A stretch of 64,000 nucleotides of DNA from Hypomesus transpacificus (GCF_021917145.1 NC_061062.1:5051847-5115846); one strand, 5' to 3'; positions 19,664-30,865 are shown, counted from the first letter of the stretch. The notes: generated by a model from the letters alone, not told the origin. Numbers and translations: made by a program.

Positions 19664-19737
19664 GGCGCCGTGGCTTAGCTGGTCAAAGCGCCTGTCTAGT
19701 AAACAGGAGATCCTGAGTTCAAATCTCAGCGGTGCCT
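19664..19737 (+). tRNA. trnat-agu: tRNA-Thr(AGT) copy 20
   Basis: AGCTGG form; the N gap begins 127 bp downstream. Confidence 0.97.
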
Positions 19738-19864
19738 TTTTAGGCTCAAGTTTGCATCCTTTGTCTCAAAGTCATGGGGTGCAACGGAGACAAAGGTTGC
19801 GTGCCACAAGTCACGCTCCGTGGTTTGAACACACAGCTCACACAGGGACTTGAAAGCCGGACCC

Positions 19865-19964
19865 NNNNNNNNNNNNNNNNNNNNNNNNNNNNNNNNNNNN
19901 NNNNNNNNNNNNNNNNNNNNNNNNNNNNNNNNNNNNNNNNNNNNNNNNNNNNNNNNNNNNNNNN
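19865..19964. other. Assembly gap of 100 N
   Basis: A run of exactly 100 N replaces a stretch that is 80 bp long in every other full unit, which explains the 1108-bp step here. The N count is thus a placeholder. Unit type changes across the gap, so an unknown number of units may be missing. Confidence 0.98.
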
Positions 19965-19985
19965 CACACAGTTTGAGGACCCTTT

Positions 19986-20058
19986 CGCCCGAACAGGGAC
20001 TTGAACCCTGGACCCTCAGATTAAAAGTCTGATGCTCTGCCGACTGAGCTATCCGGGC
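19986..20058 (-). tRNA. trnak-uuu: tRNA-Lys(TTT) copy 15
   Basis: Intact gene starting 22 bp right of the N gap. Confidence 0.97.
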
Positions 20059-20170
20059 TCTGGAAAGGCAGGGAACACTGAGCCCTTCGGGGAACCTCTG
20101 CATGTACATCTCCTTCGCTACACAGACCCCTAAGGATCGCATGGCGAATCCACACAGGTCAATCGTCGGG

Positions 20171-20262
20171 GGCTCAGTGGCGCAATGGATAGCGCATTGG
20201 ACTTCTAGGCAGGTGGAGGAAAAGCCATTCAAAGGTTGTGGGTTCGAGTCCCACCAAAGTCG
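20171..20262 (+). tRNA. trnar-ucu: tRNA-Arg(TCT) copy 20
   Basis: First copy after the N gap: two acceptor mismatches persist but position 38 is A, as in all later copies. Confidence 0.82.
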
Positions 20263-20417
20263 TTCACTCTTTTGCTCCCGTCGACCGATCGCGGGAAGAG
20301 TTATTTGCGCGGCCTCTCCTCCTCCTCTTCTTCACGGGACTCCTGGCACTCGTCTCCCGGCGTTTCCGTCCGTCTTCCGGTCCTCCCATTTTTCGGTCCT
20401 GTTTCCGTAAAGGCAGG

Positions 20418-20491
20418 GTCTCTGTGGCGCAATTGGCTAGCGCGTTCGGCTGTTAACCGAAAGGATGGTGGTTCGAGCCCACCCAGGGACG
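20418..20491 (+). tRNA. trnan-guu: tRNA-Asn(GTT) copy 21
   Basis: GGCTAG form; first Asn copy after the N gap. Confidence 0.97.
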
Positions 20492-20771
20492 AATGTGTAG
20501 TTGTTTTCCTCTGTTGTGTGTCTTGCCTGTGTGACAATGAGCTGTACCGCCGTCGGAGCTGGAAAATGTCTGAAAAAAATGCAGTCCTCCGCTCTACCAA
20601 CTGAGCTGTCAAAGGGCGAGCAGGGGATCTTTTATTTGCGAGGAAGGCATGCCATCCCCCATTTTGGGCAAAACGTTCTAAGGTGGCTTTCGAAGATGCT
20701 GTCGACCCCACCTTAAAACGCCCACTCGAAGAGAAAACAGAAGGCTGAGCCCGTCTCTGCTGACAGAGCAA

Positions 20772-20845
20772 GGCGCCGTGGCTTAGTTGGTCAAAGCGCC
20801 TGTCTAGTAAACAGGAGATCCTGAGTTCAAATCTCAGCGGTGCCT
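20772..20845 (+). tRNA. trnat-agu: tRNA-Thr(AGT) copy 21
   Basis: AGTTGG form, as in all later copies. Confidence 0.97.
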
Positions 20846-21073
20846 TTTTAGGCTCAAGTTTGCATCCTTTGTCTCAAAGTCATGGGGTGCAACGGAGACA
20901 AAGGTTGCGTGCCACAAGTCACGCTCCGTGGTTTGAACACACAGCTCACACAGGGACTTGAAAGCCGGACCCTCCCCATTAAAAGCTTCCATTGTTACCT
21001 TAAAGTCAGGTACATAAGAGAGACAACTTAGGCCTGCTTCATCCCGCGCTGCCACACAGTTTGAGGACCCTTT

Positions 21074-21146
21074 CGCCCGAACAGGGACTTGAACCCTGGA
21101 CCCTCAGATTAAAAGTCTGATGCTCTGCCGACTGAGCTATCCGGGC
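21074..21146 (-). tRNA. trnak-uuu: tRNA-Lys(TTT) copy 16
   Basis: Same gene sequence as copy 1. Confidence 0.97.
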
Positions 21147-21258
21147 TCTGGAAAGGCAGGGAACACTGAGCCCTTCGGGGAACCTCTGCATGTACATCTC
21201 CTTCGCTACACAGACCCCTAAGGATCGCATGGCGAATCCACACAGGTCAATCGTCGGG

Positions 21259-21350
21259 GGCTCAGTGGCGCAATGGATAGCGCATTGGACTTCTAGGCAG
21301 GTGGAGGAAAAGCCATTCAAAGGTTGTGGGTTCGAGTCCCACCAAAGTCG
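21259..21350 (+). tRNA. trnar-ucu: tRNA-Arg(TCT) copy 21
   Basis: As copy 20. Confidence 0.82.
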
Positions 21351-21505
21351 TTCACTCTTTTGCTCCCGTCGACCGATCGCGGGAAGAGTTATTTGCGCGG
21401 CCTCTCCTCCTCCTCTTCTTCACGGGACTCCTGGCACTCGTCTCCCGGCGTTTCCGTCCGTCTTCCGGTCCTCCCATTTTTCGGTCCTGTTTCCGTAAAG
21501 GCAGG

Positions 21506-21579
21506 GTCTCTGTGGCGCAATTGGCTAGCGCGTTCGGCTGTTAACCGAAAGGATGGTGGTTCGAGCCCACCCAGGGACG
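21506..21579 (+). tRNA. trnan-guu: tRNA-Asn(GTT) copy 22
   Basis: GGCTAG form. Confidence 0.97.
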
Positions 21580-21859
21580 AATGTGTAGTTGTTTTCCTCT
21601 GTTGTGTGTCTTGCCTGTGTGACAATGAGCTGTACCGCCGTCGGAGCTGGAAAATGTCTGAAAAAAATGCAGTCCTCCGCTCTACCAACTGAGCTGTCAA
21701 AGGGCGAGCAGGGGATCTTTTATTTGCGAGGAAGGCATGCCATCCCCCATTTTGGGCAAAACGTTCTAAGGTGGCTTTCGAAGATGCTGTCGACCCCACC
21801 TTAAAACGCCCACTCGAAGAGAAAACAGAAGGCTGAGCCCGTCTCTGCTGACAGAGCAA

Positions 21860-21933
21860 GGCGCCGTGGCTTAGTTGGTCAAAGCGCCTGTCTAGTAAAC
21901 AGGAGATCCTGAGTTCAAATCTCAGCGGTGCCT
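21860..21933 (+). tRNA. trnat-agu: tRNA-Thr(AGT) copy 22
   Basis: AGTTGG form. Confidence 0.97.
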
Positions 21934-22161
21934 TTTTAGGCTCAAGTTTGCATCCTTTGTCTCAAAGTCATGGGGTGCAACGGAGACAAAGGTTGCGTGC
22001 CACAAGTCACGCTCCGTGGTTTGAACACACAGCTCACACAGGGACTTGAAAGCCGGACCCTCCCCATTAAAAGCTTCCATTGTTACCTTAAAGTCAGGTA
22101 CATAAGAGAGACAACTTAGGCCTGCTTCATCCCGCGCTGCCACACAGTTTGAGGACCCTTT

Positions 22162-22234
22162 CGCCCGAACAGGGACTTGAACCCTGGACCCTCAGATTAA
22201 AAGTCTGATGCTCTGCCGACTGAGCTATCCGGGC
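22162..22234 (-). tRNA. trnak-uuu: tRNA-Lys(TTT) copy 17
   Basis: Same gene sequence as copy 1. Confidence 0.97.
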
Positions 22235-22346
22235 TCTGGAAAGGCAGGGAACACTGAGCCCTTCGGGGAACCTCTGCATGTACATCTCCTTCGCTACACA
22301 GACCCCTAAGGATCGCATGGCGAATCCACACAGGTCAATCGTCGGG

Positions 22347-22438
22347 GGCTCAGTGGCGCAATGGATAGCGCATTGGACTTCTAGGCAGGTGGAGGAAAAG
22401 CCATTCAAAGGTTGTGGGTTCGAGTCCCACCAAAGTCG
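22347..22438 (+). tRNA. trnar-ucu: tRNA-Arg(TCT) copy 22
   Basis: As copy 20. Confidence 0.82.
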
Positions 22439-22593
22439 TTCACTCTTTTGCTCCCGTCGACCGATCGCGGGAAGAGTTATTTGCGCGGCCTCTCCTCCTC
22501 CTCTTCTTCACGGGACTCCTGGCACTCGTCTCCCGGCGTTTCCGTCCGTCTTCCGGTCCTCCCATTTTTCGGTCCTGTTTCCGTAAAGGCAGG

Positions 22594-22667
22594 GTCTCTG
22601 TGGCGCAATTGGCTAGCGCGTTCGGCTGTTAACCGAAAGGATGGTGGTTCGAGCCCACCCAGGGACG
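22594..22667 (+). tRNA. trnan-guu: tRNA-Asn(GTT) copy 23
   Basis: GGCTAG form. Confidence 0.97.
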
Positions 22668-22947
22668 AATGTGTAGTTGTTTTCCTCTGTTGTGTGTCTT
22701 GCCTGTGTGACAATGAGCTGTACCGCCGTCGGAGCTGGAAAATGTCTGAAAAAAATGCAGTCCTCCGCTCTACCAACTGAGCTGTCAAAGGGCGAGCAGG
22801 GGATCTTTTATTTGCGAGGAAGGCATGCCATCCCCCATTTTGGGCAAAACGTTCTAAGGTGGCTTTCGAAGATGCTGTCGACCCCACCTTAAAACGCCCA
22901 CTCGAAGAGAAAACAGAAGGCTGAGCCCGTCTCTGCTGACAGAGCAA

Positions 22948-23021
22948 GGCGCCGTGGCTTAGTTGGTCAAAGCGCCTGTCTAGTAAACAGGAGATCCTGA
23001 GTTCAAATCTCAGCGGTGCCT
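22948..23021 (+). tRNA. trnat-agu: tRNA-Thr(AGT) copy 23
   Basis: AGTTGG form. Confidence 0.97.
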
Positions 23022-23249
23022 TTTTAGGCTCAAGTTTGCATCCTTTGTCTCAAAGTCATGGGGTGCAACGGAGACAAAGGTTGCGTGCCACAAGTCACGC
23101 TCCGTGGTTTGAACACACAGCTCACACAGGGACTTGAAAGCCGGACCCTCCCCATTAAAAGCTTCCATTGTTACCTTAAAGTCAGGTACATAAGAGAGAC
23201 AACTTAGGCCTGCTTCATCCCGCGCTGCCACACAGTTTGAGGACCCTTT

Positions 23250-23322
23250 CGCCCGAACAGGGACTTGAACCCTGGACCCTCAGATTAAAAGTCTGATGCT
23301 CTGCCGACTGAGCTATCCGGGC
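23250..23322 (-). tRNA. trnak-uuu: tRNA-Lys(TTT) copy 18
   Basis: Same gene sequence as copy 1. Confidence 0.97.
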
Positions 23323-23434
23323 TCTGGAAAGGCAGGGAACACTGAGCCCTTCGGGGAACCTCTGCATGTACATCTCCTTCGCTACACAGACCCCTAAGGA
23401 TCGCATGGCGAATCCACACAGGTCAATCGTCGGG

Positions 23435-23526
23435 GGCTCAGTGGCGCAATGGATAGCGCATTGGACTTCTAGGCAGGTGGAGGAAAAGCCATTCAAAGGT
23501 TGTGGGTTCGAGTCCCACCAAAGTCG
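23435..23526 (+). tRNA. trnar-ucu: tRNA-Arg(TCT) copy 23
   Basis: As copy 20. Confidence 0.82.
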
Positions 23527-23681
23527 TTCACTCTTTTGCTCCCGTCGACCGATCGCGGGAAGAGTTATTTGCGCGGCCTCTCCTCCTCCTCTTCTTCACG
23601 GGACTCCTGGCACTCGTCTCCCGGCGTTTCCGTCCGTCTTCCGGTCCTCCCATTTTTCGGTCCTGTTTCCGTAAAGGCAGG

Positions 23682-23755
23682 GTCTCTGTGGCGCAATTGG
23701 CTAGCGCGTTCGGCTGTTAACCGAAAGGATGGTGGTTCGAGCCCACCCAGGGACG
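23682..23755 (+). tRNA. trnan-guu: tRNA-Asn(GTT) copy 24
   Basis: GGCTAG form. Confidence 0.97.
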
Positions 23756-24035
23756 AATGTGTAGTTGTTTTCCTCTGTTGTGTGTCTTGCCTGTGTGACA
23801 ATGAGCTGTACCGCCGTCGGAGCTGGAAAATGTCTGAAAAAAATGCAGTCCTCCGCTCTACCAACTGAGCTGTCAAAGGGCGAGCAGGGGATCTTTTATT
23901 TGCGAGGAAGGCATGCCATCCCCCATTTTGGGCAAAACGTTCTAAGGTGGCTTTCGAAGATGCTGTCGACCCCACCTTAAAACGCCCACTCGAAGAGAAA
24001 ACAGAAGGCTGAGCCCGTCTCTGCTGACAGAGCAA

Positions 24036-24109
24036 GGCGCCGTGGCTTAGTTGGTCAAAGCGCCTGTCTAGTAAACAGGAGATCCTGAGTTCAAATCTCA
24101 GCGGTGCCT
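24036..24109 (+). tRNA. trnat-agu: tRNA-Thr(AGT) copy 24
   Basis: AGTTGG form. Confidence 0.97.
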
Positions 24110-24337
24110 TTTTAGGCTCAAGTTTGCATCCTTTGTCTCAAAGTCATGGGGTGCAACGGAGACAAAGGTTGCGTGCCACAAGTCACGCTCCGTGGTTTGA
24201 ACACACAGCTCACACAGGGACTTGAAAGCCGGACCCTCCCCATTAAAAGCTTCCATTGTTACCTTAAAGTCAGGTACATAAGAGAGACAACTTAGGCCTG
24301 CTTCATCCCGCGCTGCCACACAGTTTGAGGACCCTTT

Positions 24338-24410
24338 CGCCCGAACAGGGACTTGAACCCTGGACCCTCAGATTAAAAGTCTGATGCTCTGCCGACTGAG
24401 CTATCCGGGC
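24338..24410 (-). tRNA. trnak-uuu: tRNA-Lys(TTT) copy 19
   Basis: Same gene sequence as copy 1. Confidence 0.97.
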
Positions 24411-24522
24411 TCTGGAAAGGCAGGGAACACTGAGCCCTTCGGGGAACCTCTGCATGTACATCTCCTTCGCTACACAGACCCCTAAGGATCGCATGGCGAA
24501 TCCACACAGGTCAATCGTCGGG

Positions 24523-24614
24523 GGCTCAGTGGCGCAATGGATAGCGCATTGGACTTCTAGGCAGGTGGAGGAAAAGCCATTCAAAGGTTGTGGGTTCGAG
24601 TCCCACCAAAGTCG
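24523..24614 (+). tRNA. trnar-ucu: tRNA-Arg(TCT) copy 24
   Basis: As copy 20. Confidence 0.82.
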
Positions 24615-24769
24615 TTCACTCTTTTGCTCCCGTCGACCGATCGCGGGAAGAGTTATTTGCGCGGCCTCTCCTCCTCCTCTTCTTCACGGGACTCCTGGCA
24701 CTCGTCTCCCGGCGTTTCCGTCCGTCTTCCGGTCCTCCCATTTTTCGGTCCTGTTTCCGTAAAGGCAGG

Positions 24770-24843
24770 GTCTCTGTGGCGCAATTGGCTAGCGCGTTCG
24801 GCTGTTAACCGAAAGGATGGTGGTTCGAGCCCACCCAGGGACG
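24770..24843 (+). tRNA. trnan-guu: tRNA-Asn(GTT) copy 25
   Basis: GGCTAG form. Confidence 0.97.
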
Positions 24844-25123
24844 AATGTGTAGTTGTTTTCCTCTGTTGTGTGTCTTGCCTGTGTGACAATGAGCTGTACC
24901 GCCGTCGGAGCTGGAAAATGTCTGAAAAAAATGCAGTCCTCCGCTCTACCAACTGAGCTGTCAAAGGGCGAGCAGGGGATCTTTTATTTGCGAGGAAGGC
25001 ATGCCATCCCCCATTTTGGGCAAAACGTTCTAAGGTGGCTTTCGAAGATGCTGTCGACCCCACCTTAAAACGCCCACTCGAAGAGAAAACAGAAGGCTGA
25101 GCCCGTCTCTGCTGACAGAGCAA

Positions 25124-25197
25124 GGCGCCGTGGCTTAGTTGGTCAAAGCGCCTGTCTAGTAAACAGGAGATCCTGAGTTCAAATCTCAGCGGTGCCT
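25124..25197 (+). tRNA. trnat-agu: tRNA-Thr(AGT) copy 25
   Basis: AGTTGG form. Confidence 0.97.
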
Positions 25198-25425
25198 TTT
25201 TAGGCTCAAGTTTGCATCCTTTGTCTCAAAGTCATGGGGTGCAACGGAGACAAAGGTTGCGTGCCACAAGTCACGCTCCGTGGTTTGAACACACAGCTCA
25301 CACAGGGACTTGAAAGCCGGACCCTCCCCATTAAAAGCTTCCATTGTTACCTTAAAGTCAGGTACATAAGAGAGACAACTTAGGCCTGCTTCATCCCGCG
25401 CTGCCACACAGTTTGAGGACCCTTT

Positions 25426-25498
25426 CGCCCGAACAGGGACTTGAACCCTGGACCCTCAGATTAAAAGTCTGATGCTCTGCCGACTGAGCTATCCGGGC
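25426..25498 (-). tRNA. trnak-uuu: tRNA-Lys(TTT) copy 20
   Basis: Same gene sequence as copy 1. Confidence 0.97.
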
Positions 25499-25610
25499 TC
25501 TGGAAAGGCAGGGAACACTGAGCCCTTCGGGGAACCTCTGCATGTACATCTCCTTCGCTACACAGACCCCTAAGGATCGCATGGCGAATCCACACAGGTC
25601 AATCGTCGGG

Positions 25611-25702
25611 GGCTCAGTGGCGCAATGGATAGCGCATTGGACTTCTAGGCAGGTGGAGGAAAAGCCATTCAAAGGTTGTGGGTTCGAGTCCCACCAAAGT
25701 CG
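25611..25702 (+). tRNA. trnar-ucu: tRNA-Arg(TCT) copy 25
   Basis: As copy 20. Confidence 0.82.
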
Positions 25703-25857
25703 TTCACTCTTTTGCTCCCGTCGACCGATCGCGGGAAGAGTTATTTGCGCGGCCTCTCCTCCTCCTCTTCTTCACGGGACTCCTGGCACTCGTCTCCCGG
25801 CGTTTCCGTCCGTCTTCCGGTCCTCCCATTTTTCGGTCCTGTTTCCGTAAAGGCAGG

Positions 25858-25931
25858 GTCTCTGTGGCGCAATTGGCTAGCGCGTTCGGCTGTTAACCGA
25901 AAGGATGGTGGTTCGAGCCCACCCAGGGACG
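25858..25931 (+). tRNA. trnan-guu: tRNA-Asn(GTT) copy 26
   Basis: GGCTAG form. Confidence 0.97.
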
Positions 25932-26211
25932 AATGTGTAGTTGTTTTCCTCTGTTGTGTGTCTTGCCTGTGTGACAATGAGCTGTACCGCCGTCGGAGCT
26001 GGAAAATGTCTGAAAAAAATGCAGTCCTCCGCTCTACCAACTGAGCTGTCAAAGGGCGAGCAGGGGATCTTTTATTTGCGAGGAAGGCATGCCATCCCCC
26101 ATTTTGGGCAAAACGTTCTAAGGTGGCTTTCGAAGATGCTGTCGACCCCACCTTAAAACGCCCACTCGAAGAGAAAACAGAAGGCTGAGCCCGTCTCTGC
26201 TGACAGAGCAA

Positions 26212-26285
26212 GGCGCCGTGGCTTAGTTGGTCAAAGCGCCTGTCTAGTAAACAGGAGATCCTGAGTTCAAATCTCAGCGGTGCCT
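26212..26285 (+). tRNA. trnat-agu: tRNA-Thr(AGT) copy 26
   Basis: AGTTGG form. Confidence 0.97.
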
Positions 26286-26513
26286 TTTTAGGCTCAAGTT
26301 TGCATCCTTTGTCTCAAAGTCATGGGGTGCAACGGAGACAAAGGTTGCGTGCCACAAGTCACGCTCCGTGGTTTGAACACACAGCTCACACAGGGACTTG
26401 AAAGCCGGACCCTCCCCATTAAAAGCTTCCATTGTTACCTTAAAGTCAGGTACATAAGAGAGACAACTTAGGCCTGCTTCATCCCGCGCTGCCACACAGT
26501 TTGAGGACCCTTT

Positions 26514-26586
26514 CGCCCGAACAGGGACTTGAACCCTGGACCCTCAGATTAAAAGTCTGATGCTCTGCCGACTGAGCTATCCGGGC
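26514..26586 (-). tRNA. trnak-uuu: tRNA-Lys(TTT) copy 21
   Basis: Same gene sequence as copy 1. Confidence 0.97.
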
Positions 26587-26698
26587 TCTGGAAAGGCAGG
26601 GAACACTGAGCCCTTCGGGGAACCTCTGCATGTACATCTCCTTCGCTACACAGACCCCTAAGGATCGCATGGCGAATCCACACAGGTCAATCGTCGGG

Positions 26699-26790
26699 GG
26701 CTCAGTGGCGCAATGGATAGCGCATTGGACTTCTAGGCAGGTGGAGGAAAAGCCATTCAAAGGTTGTGGGTTCGAGTCCCACCAAAGTCG
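26699..26790 (+). tRNA. trnar-ucu: tRNA-Arg(TCT) copy 26
   Basis: As copy 20. Confidence 0.82.
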
Positions 26791-26945
26791 TTCACTCTTT
26801 TGCTCCCGTCGACCGATCGCGGGAAGAGTTATTTGCGCGGCCTCTCCTCCTCCTCTTCTTCACGGGACTCCTGGCACTCGTCTCCCGGCGTTTCCGTCCG
26901 TCTTCCGGTCCTCCCATTTTTCGGTCCTGTTTCCGTAAAGGCAGG

Positions 26946-27019
26946 GTCTCTGTGGCGCAATTGGCTAGCGCGTTCGGCTGTTAACCGAAAGGATGGTGGT
27001 TCGAGCCCACCCAGGGACG
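26946..27019 (+). tRNA. trnan-guu: tRNA-Asn(GTT) copy 27
   Basis: GGCTAG form. Confidence 0.97.
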
Positions 27020-27299
27020 AATGTGTAGTTGTTTTCCTCTGTTGTGTGTCTTGCCTGTGTGACAATGAGCTGTACCGCCGTCGGAGCTGGAAAATGTCTG
27101 AAAAAAATGCAGTCCTCCGCTCTACCAACTGAGCTGTCAAAGGGCGAGCAGGGGATCTTTTATTTGCGAGGAAGGCATGCCATCCCCCATTTTGGGCAAA
27201 ACGTTCTAAGGTGGCTTTCGAAGATGCTGTCGACCCCACCTTAAAACGCCCACTCGAAGAGAAAACAGAAGGCTGAGCCCGTCTCTGCTGACAGAGCAA

Positions 27300-27373
27300 G
27301 GCGCCGTGGCTTAGTTGGTCAAAGCGCCTGTCTAGTAAACAGGAGATCCTGAGTTCAAATCTCAGCGGTGCCT
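27300..27373 (+). tRNA. trnat-agu: tRNA-Thr(AGT) copy 27
   Basis: AGTTGG form. Confidence 0.97.
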
Positions 27374-27601
27374 TTTTAGGCTCAAGTTTGCATCCTTTGT
27401 CTCAAAGTCATGGGGTGCAACGGAGACAAAGGTTGCGTGCCACAAGTCACGCTCCGTGGTTTGAACACACAGCTCACACAGGGACTTGAAAGCCGGACCC
27501 TCCCCATTAAAAGCTTCCATTGTTACCTTAAAGTCAGGTACATAAGAGAGACAACTTAGGCCTGCTTCATCCCGCGCTGCCACACAGTTTGAGGACCCTT
27601 T

Positions 27602-27674
27602 CGCCCGAACAGGGACTTGAACCCTGGACCCTCAGATTAAAAGTCTGATGCTCTGCCGACTGAGCTATCCGGGC
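27602..27674 (-). tRNA. trnak-uuu: tRNA-Lys(TTT) copy 22
   Basis: Same gene sequence as copy 1. Confidence 0.97.
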
Positions 27675-27786
27675 TCTGGAAAGGCAGGGAACACTGAGCC
27701 CTTCGGGGAACCTCTGCATGTACATCTCCTTCGCTACACAGACCCCTAAGGATCGCATGGCGAATCCACACAGGTCAATCGTCGGG

Positions 27787-27878
27787 GGCTCAGTGGCGCA
27801 ATGGATAGCGCATTGGACTTCTAGGCAGGTGGAGGAAAAGCCATTCAAAGGTTGTGGGTTCGAGTCCCACCAAAGTCG
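27787..27878 (+). tRNA. trnar-ucu: tRNA-Arg(TCT) copy 27
   Basis: As copy 20. Confidence 0.82.
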
Positions 27879-28033
27879 TTCACTCTTTTGCTCCCGTCGA
27901 CCGATCGCGGGAAGAGTTATTTGCGCGGCCTCTCCTCCTCCTCTTCTTCACGGGACTCCTGGCACTCGTCTCCCGGCGTTTCCGTCCGTCTTCCGGTCCT
28001 CCCATTTTTCGGTCCTGTTTCCGTAAAGGCAGG

Positions 28034-28107
28034 GTCTCTGTGGCGCAATTGGCTAGCGCGTTCGGCTGTTAACCGAAAGGATGGTGGTTCGAGCCCACCC
28101 AGGGACG
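28034..28107 (+). tRNA. trnan-guu: tRNA-Asn(GTT) copy 28
   Basis: GGCTAG form. Confidence 0.97.
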
Positions 28108-28387
28108 AATGTGTAGTTGTTTTCCTCTGTTGTGTGTCTTGCCTGTGTGACAATGAGCTGTACCGCCGTCGGAGCTGGAAAATGTCTGAAAAAAATGCAG
28201 TCCTCCGCTCTACCAACTGAGCTGTCAAAGGGCGAGCAGGGGATCTTTTATTTGCGAGGAAGGCATGCCATCCCCCATTTTGGGCAAAACGTTCTAAGGT
28301 GGCTTTCGAAGATGCTGTCGACCCCACCTTAAAACGCCCACTCGAAGAGAAAACAGAAGGCTGAGCCCGTCTCTGCTGACAGAGCAA

Positions 28388-28461
28388 GGCGCCGTGGCTT
28401 AGTTGGTCAAAGCGCCTGTCTAGTAAACAGGAGATCCTGAGTTCAAATCTCAGCGGTGCCT
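28388..28461 (+). tRNA. trnat-agu: tRNA-Thr(AGT) copy 28
   Basis: AGTTGG form. Confidence 0.97.
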
Positions 28462-28689
28462 TTTTAGGCTCAAGTTTGCATCCTTTGTCTCAAAGTCATG
28501 GGGTGCAACGGAGACAAAGGTTGCGTGCCACAAGTCACGCTCCGTGGTTTGAACACACAGCTCACACAGGGACTTGAAAGCCGGACCCTCCCCATTAAAA
28601 GCTTCCATTGTTACCTTAAAGTCAGGTACATAAGAGAGACAACTTAGGCCTGCTTCATCCCGCGCTGCCACACAGTTTGAGGACCCTTT

Positions 28690-28762
28690 CGCCCGAACAG
28701 GGACTTGAACCCTGGACCCTCAGATTAAAAGTCTGATGCTCTGCCGACTGAGCTATCCGGGC
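28690..28762 (-). tRNA. trnak-uuu: tRNA-Lys(TTT) copy 23
   Basis: Same gene sequence as copy 1. Confidence 0.97.
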
Positions 28763-28874
28763 TCTGGAAAGGCAGGGAACACTGAGCCCTTCGGGGAACC
28801 TCTGCATGTACATCTCCTTCGCTACACAGACCCCTAAGGATCGCATGGCGAATCCACACAGGTCAATCGTCGGG

Positions 28875-28966
28875 GGCTCAGTGGCGCAATGGATAGCGCA
28901 TTGGACTTCTAGGCAGGTGGAGGAAAAGCCATTCAAAGGTTGTGGGTTCGAGTCCCACCAAAGTCG
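28875..28966 (+). tRNA. trnar-ucu: tRNA-Arg(TCT) copy 28
   Basis: As copy 20. Confidence 0.82.
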
Positions 28967-29121
28967 TTCACTCTTTTGCTCCCGTCGACCGATCGCGGGA
29001 AGAGTTATTTGCGCGGCCTCTCCTCCTCCTCTTCTTCACGGGACTCCTGGCACTCGTCTCCCGGCGTTTCCGTCCGTCTTCCGGTCCTCCCATTTTTCGG
29101 TCCTGTTTCCGTAAAGGCAGG

Positions 29122-29195
29122 GTCTCTGTGGCGCAATTGGCTAGCGCGTTCGGCTGTTAACCGAAAGGATGGTGGTTCGAGCCCACCCAGGGACG
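29122..29195 (+). tRNA. trnan-guu: tRNA-Asn(GTT) copy 29
   Basis: GGCTAG form. Confidence 0.97.
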
Positions 29196-29475
29196 AATGT
29201 GTAGTTGTTTTCCTCTGTTGTGTGTCTTGCCTGTGTGACAATGAGCTGTACCGCCGTCGGAGCTGGAAAATGTCTGAAAAAAATGCAGTCCTCCGCTCTA
29301 CCAACTGAGCTGTCAAAGGGCGAGCAGGGGATCTTTTATTTGCGAGGAAGGCATGCCATCCCCCATTTTGGGCAAAACGTTCTAAGGTGGCTTTCGAAGA
29401 TGCTGTCGACCCCACCTTAAAACGCCCACTCGAAGAGAAAACAGAAGGCTGAGCCCGTCTCTGCTGACAGAGCAA

Positions 29476-29549
29476 GGCGCCGTGGCTTAGTTGGTCAAAG
29501 CGCCTGTCTAGTAAACAGGAGATCCTGAGTTCAAATCTCAGCGGTGCCT
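29476..29549 (+). tRNA. trnat-agu: tRNA-Thr(AGT) copy 29
   Basis: AGTTGG form. Confidence 0.97.
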
Positions 29550-29777
29550 TTTTAGGCTCAAGTTTGCATCCTTTGTCTCAAAGTCATGGGGTGCAACGGA
29601 GACAAAGGTTGCGTGCCACAAGTCACGCTCCGTGGTTTGAACACACAGCTCACACAGGGACTTGAAAGCCGGACCCTCCCCATTAAAAGCTTCCATTGTT
29701 ACCTTAAAGTCAGGTACATAAGAGAGACAACTTAGGCCTGCTTCATCCCGCGCTGCCACACAGTTTGAGGACCCTTT

Positions 29778-29850
29778 CGCCCGAACAGGGACTTGAACCC
29801 TGGACCCTCAGATTAAAAGTCTGATGCTCTGCCGACTGAGCTATCCGGGC
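29778..29850 (-). tRNA. trnak-uuu: tRNA-Lys(TTT) copy 24
   Basis: Same gene sequence as copy 1. Confidence 0.97.
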
Positions 29851-29962
29851 TCTGGAAAGGCAGGGAACACTGAGCCCTTCGGGGAACCTCTGCATGTACA
29901 TCTCCTTCGCTACACAGACCCCTAAGGATCGCATGGCGAATCCACACAGGTCAATCGTCGGG

Positions 29963-30054
29963 GGCTCAGTGGCGCAATGGATAGCGCATTGGACTTCTAG
30001 GCAGGTGGAGGAAAAGCCATTCAAAGGTTGTGGGTTCGAGTCCCACCAAAGTCG
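29963..30054 (+). tRNA. trnar-ucu: tRNA-Arg(TCT) copy 29
   Basis: As copy 20. Confidence 0.82.
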
Positions 30055-30209
30055 TTCACTCTTTTGCTCCCGTCGACCGATCGCGGGAAGAGTTATTTGC
30101 GCGGCCTCTCCTCCTCCTCTTCTTCACGGGACTCCTGGCACTCGTCTCCCGGCGTTTCCGTCCGTCTTCCGGTCCTCCCATTTTTCGGTCCTGTTTCCGT
30201 AAAGGCAGG

Positions 30210-30283
30210 GTCTCTGTGGCGCAATTGGCTAGCGCGTTCGGCTGTTAACCGAAAGGATGGTGGTTCGAGCCCACCCAGGGACG
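30210..30283 (+). tRNA. trnan-guu: tRNA-Asn(GTT) copy 30
   Basis: GGCTAG form. Confidence 0.97.
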
Positions 30284-30563
30284 AATGTGTAGTTGTTTTC
30301 CTCTGTTGTGTGTCTTGCCTGTGTGACAATGAGCTGTACCGCCGTCGGAGCTGGAAAATGTCTGAAAAAAATGCAGTCCTCCGCTCTACCAACTGAGCTG
30401 TCAAAGGGCGAGCAGGGGATCTTTTATTTGCGAGGAAGGCATGCCATCCCCCATTTTGGGCAAAACGTTCTAAGGTGGCTTTCGAAGATGCTGTCGACCC
30501 CACCTTAAAACGCCCACTCGAAGAGAAAACAGAAGGCTGAGCCCGTCTCTGCTGACAGAGCAA

Positions 30564-30637
30564 GGCGCCGTGGCTTAGTTGGTCAAAGCGCCTGTCTAGT
30601 AAACAGGAGATCCTGAGTTCAAATCTCAGCGGTGCCT
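30564..30637 (+). tRNA. trnat-agu: tRNA-Thr(AGT) copy 30
   Basis: AGTTGG form. Confidence 0.97.
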
Positions 30638-30865
30638 TTTTAGGCTCAAGTTTGCATCCTTTGTCTCAAAGTCATGGGGTGCAACGGAGACAAAGGTTGC
30701 GTGCCACAAGTCACGCTCCGTGGTTTGAACACACAGCTCACACAGGGACTTGAAAGCCGGACCCTCCCCATTAAAAGCTTCCATTGTTACCTTAAAGTCA
30801 GGTACATAAGAGAGACAACTTAGGCCTGCTTCATCCCGCGCTGCCACACAGTTTGAGGACCCTTT

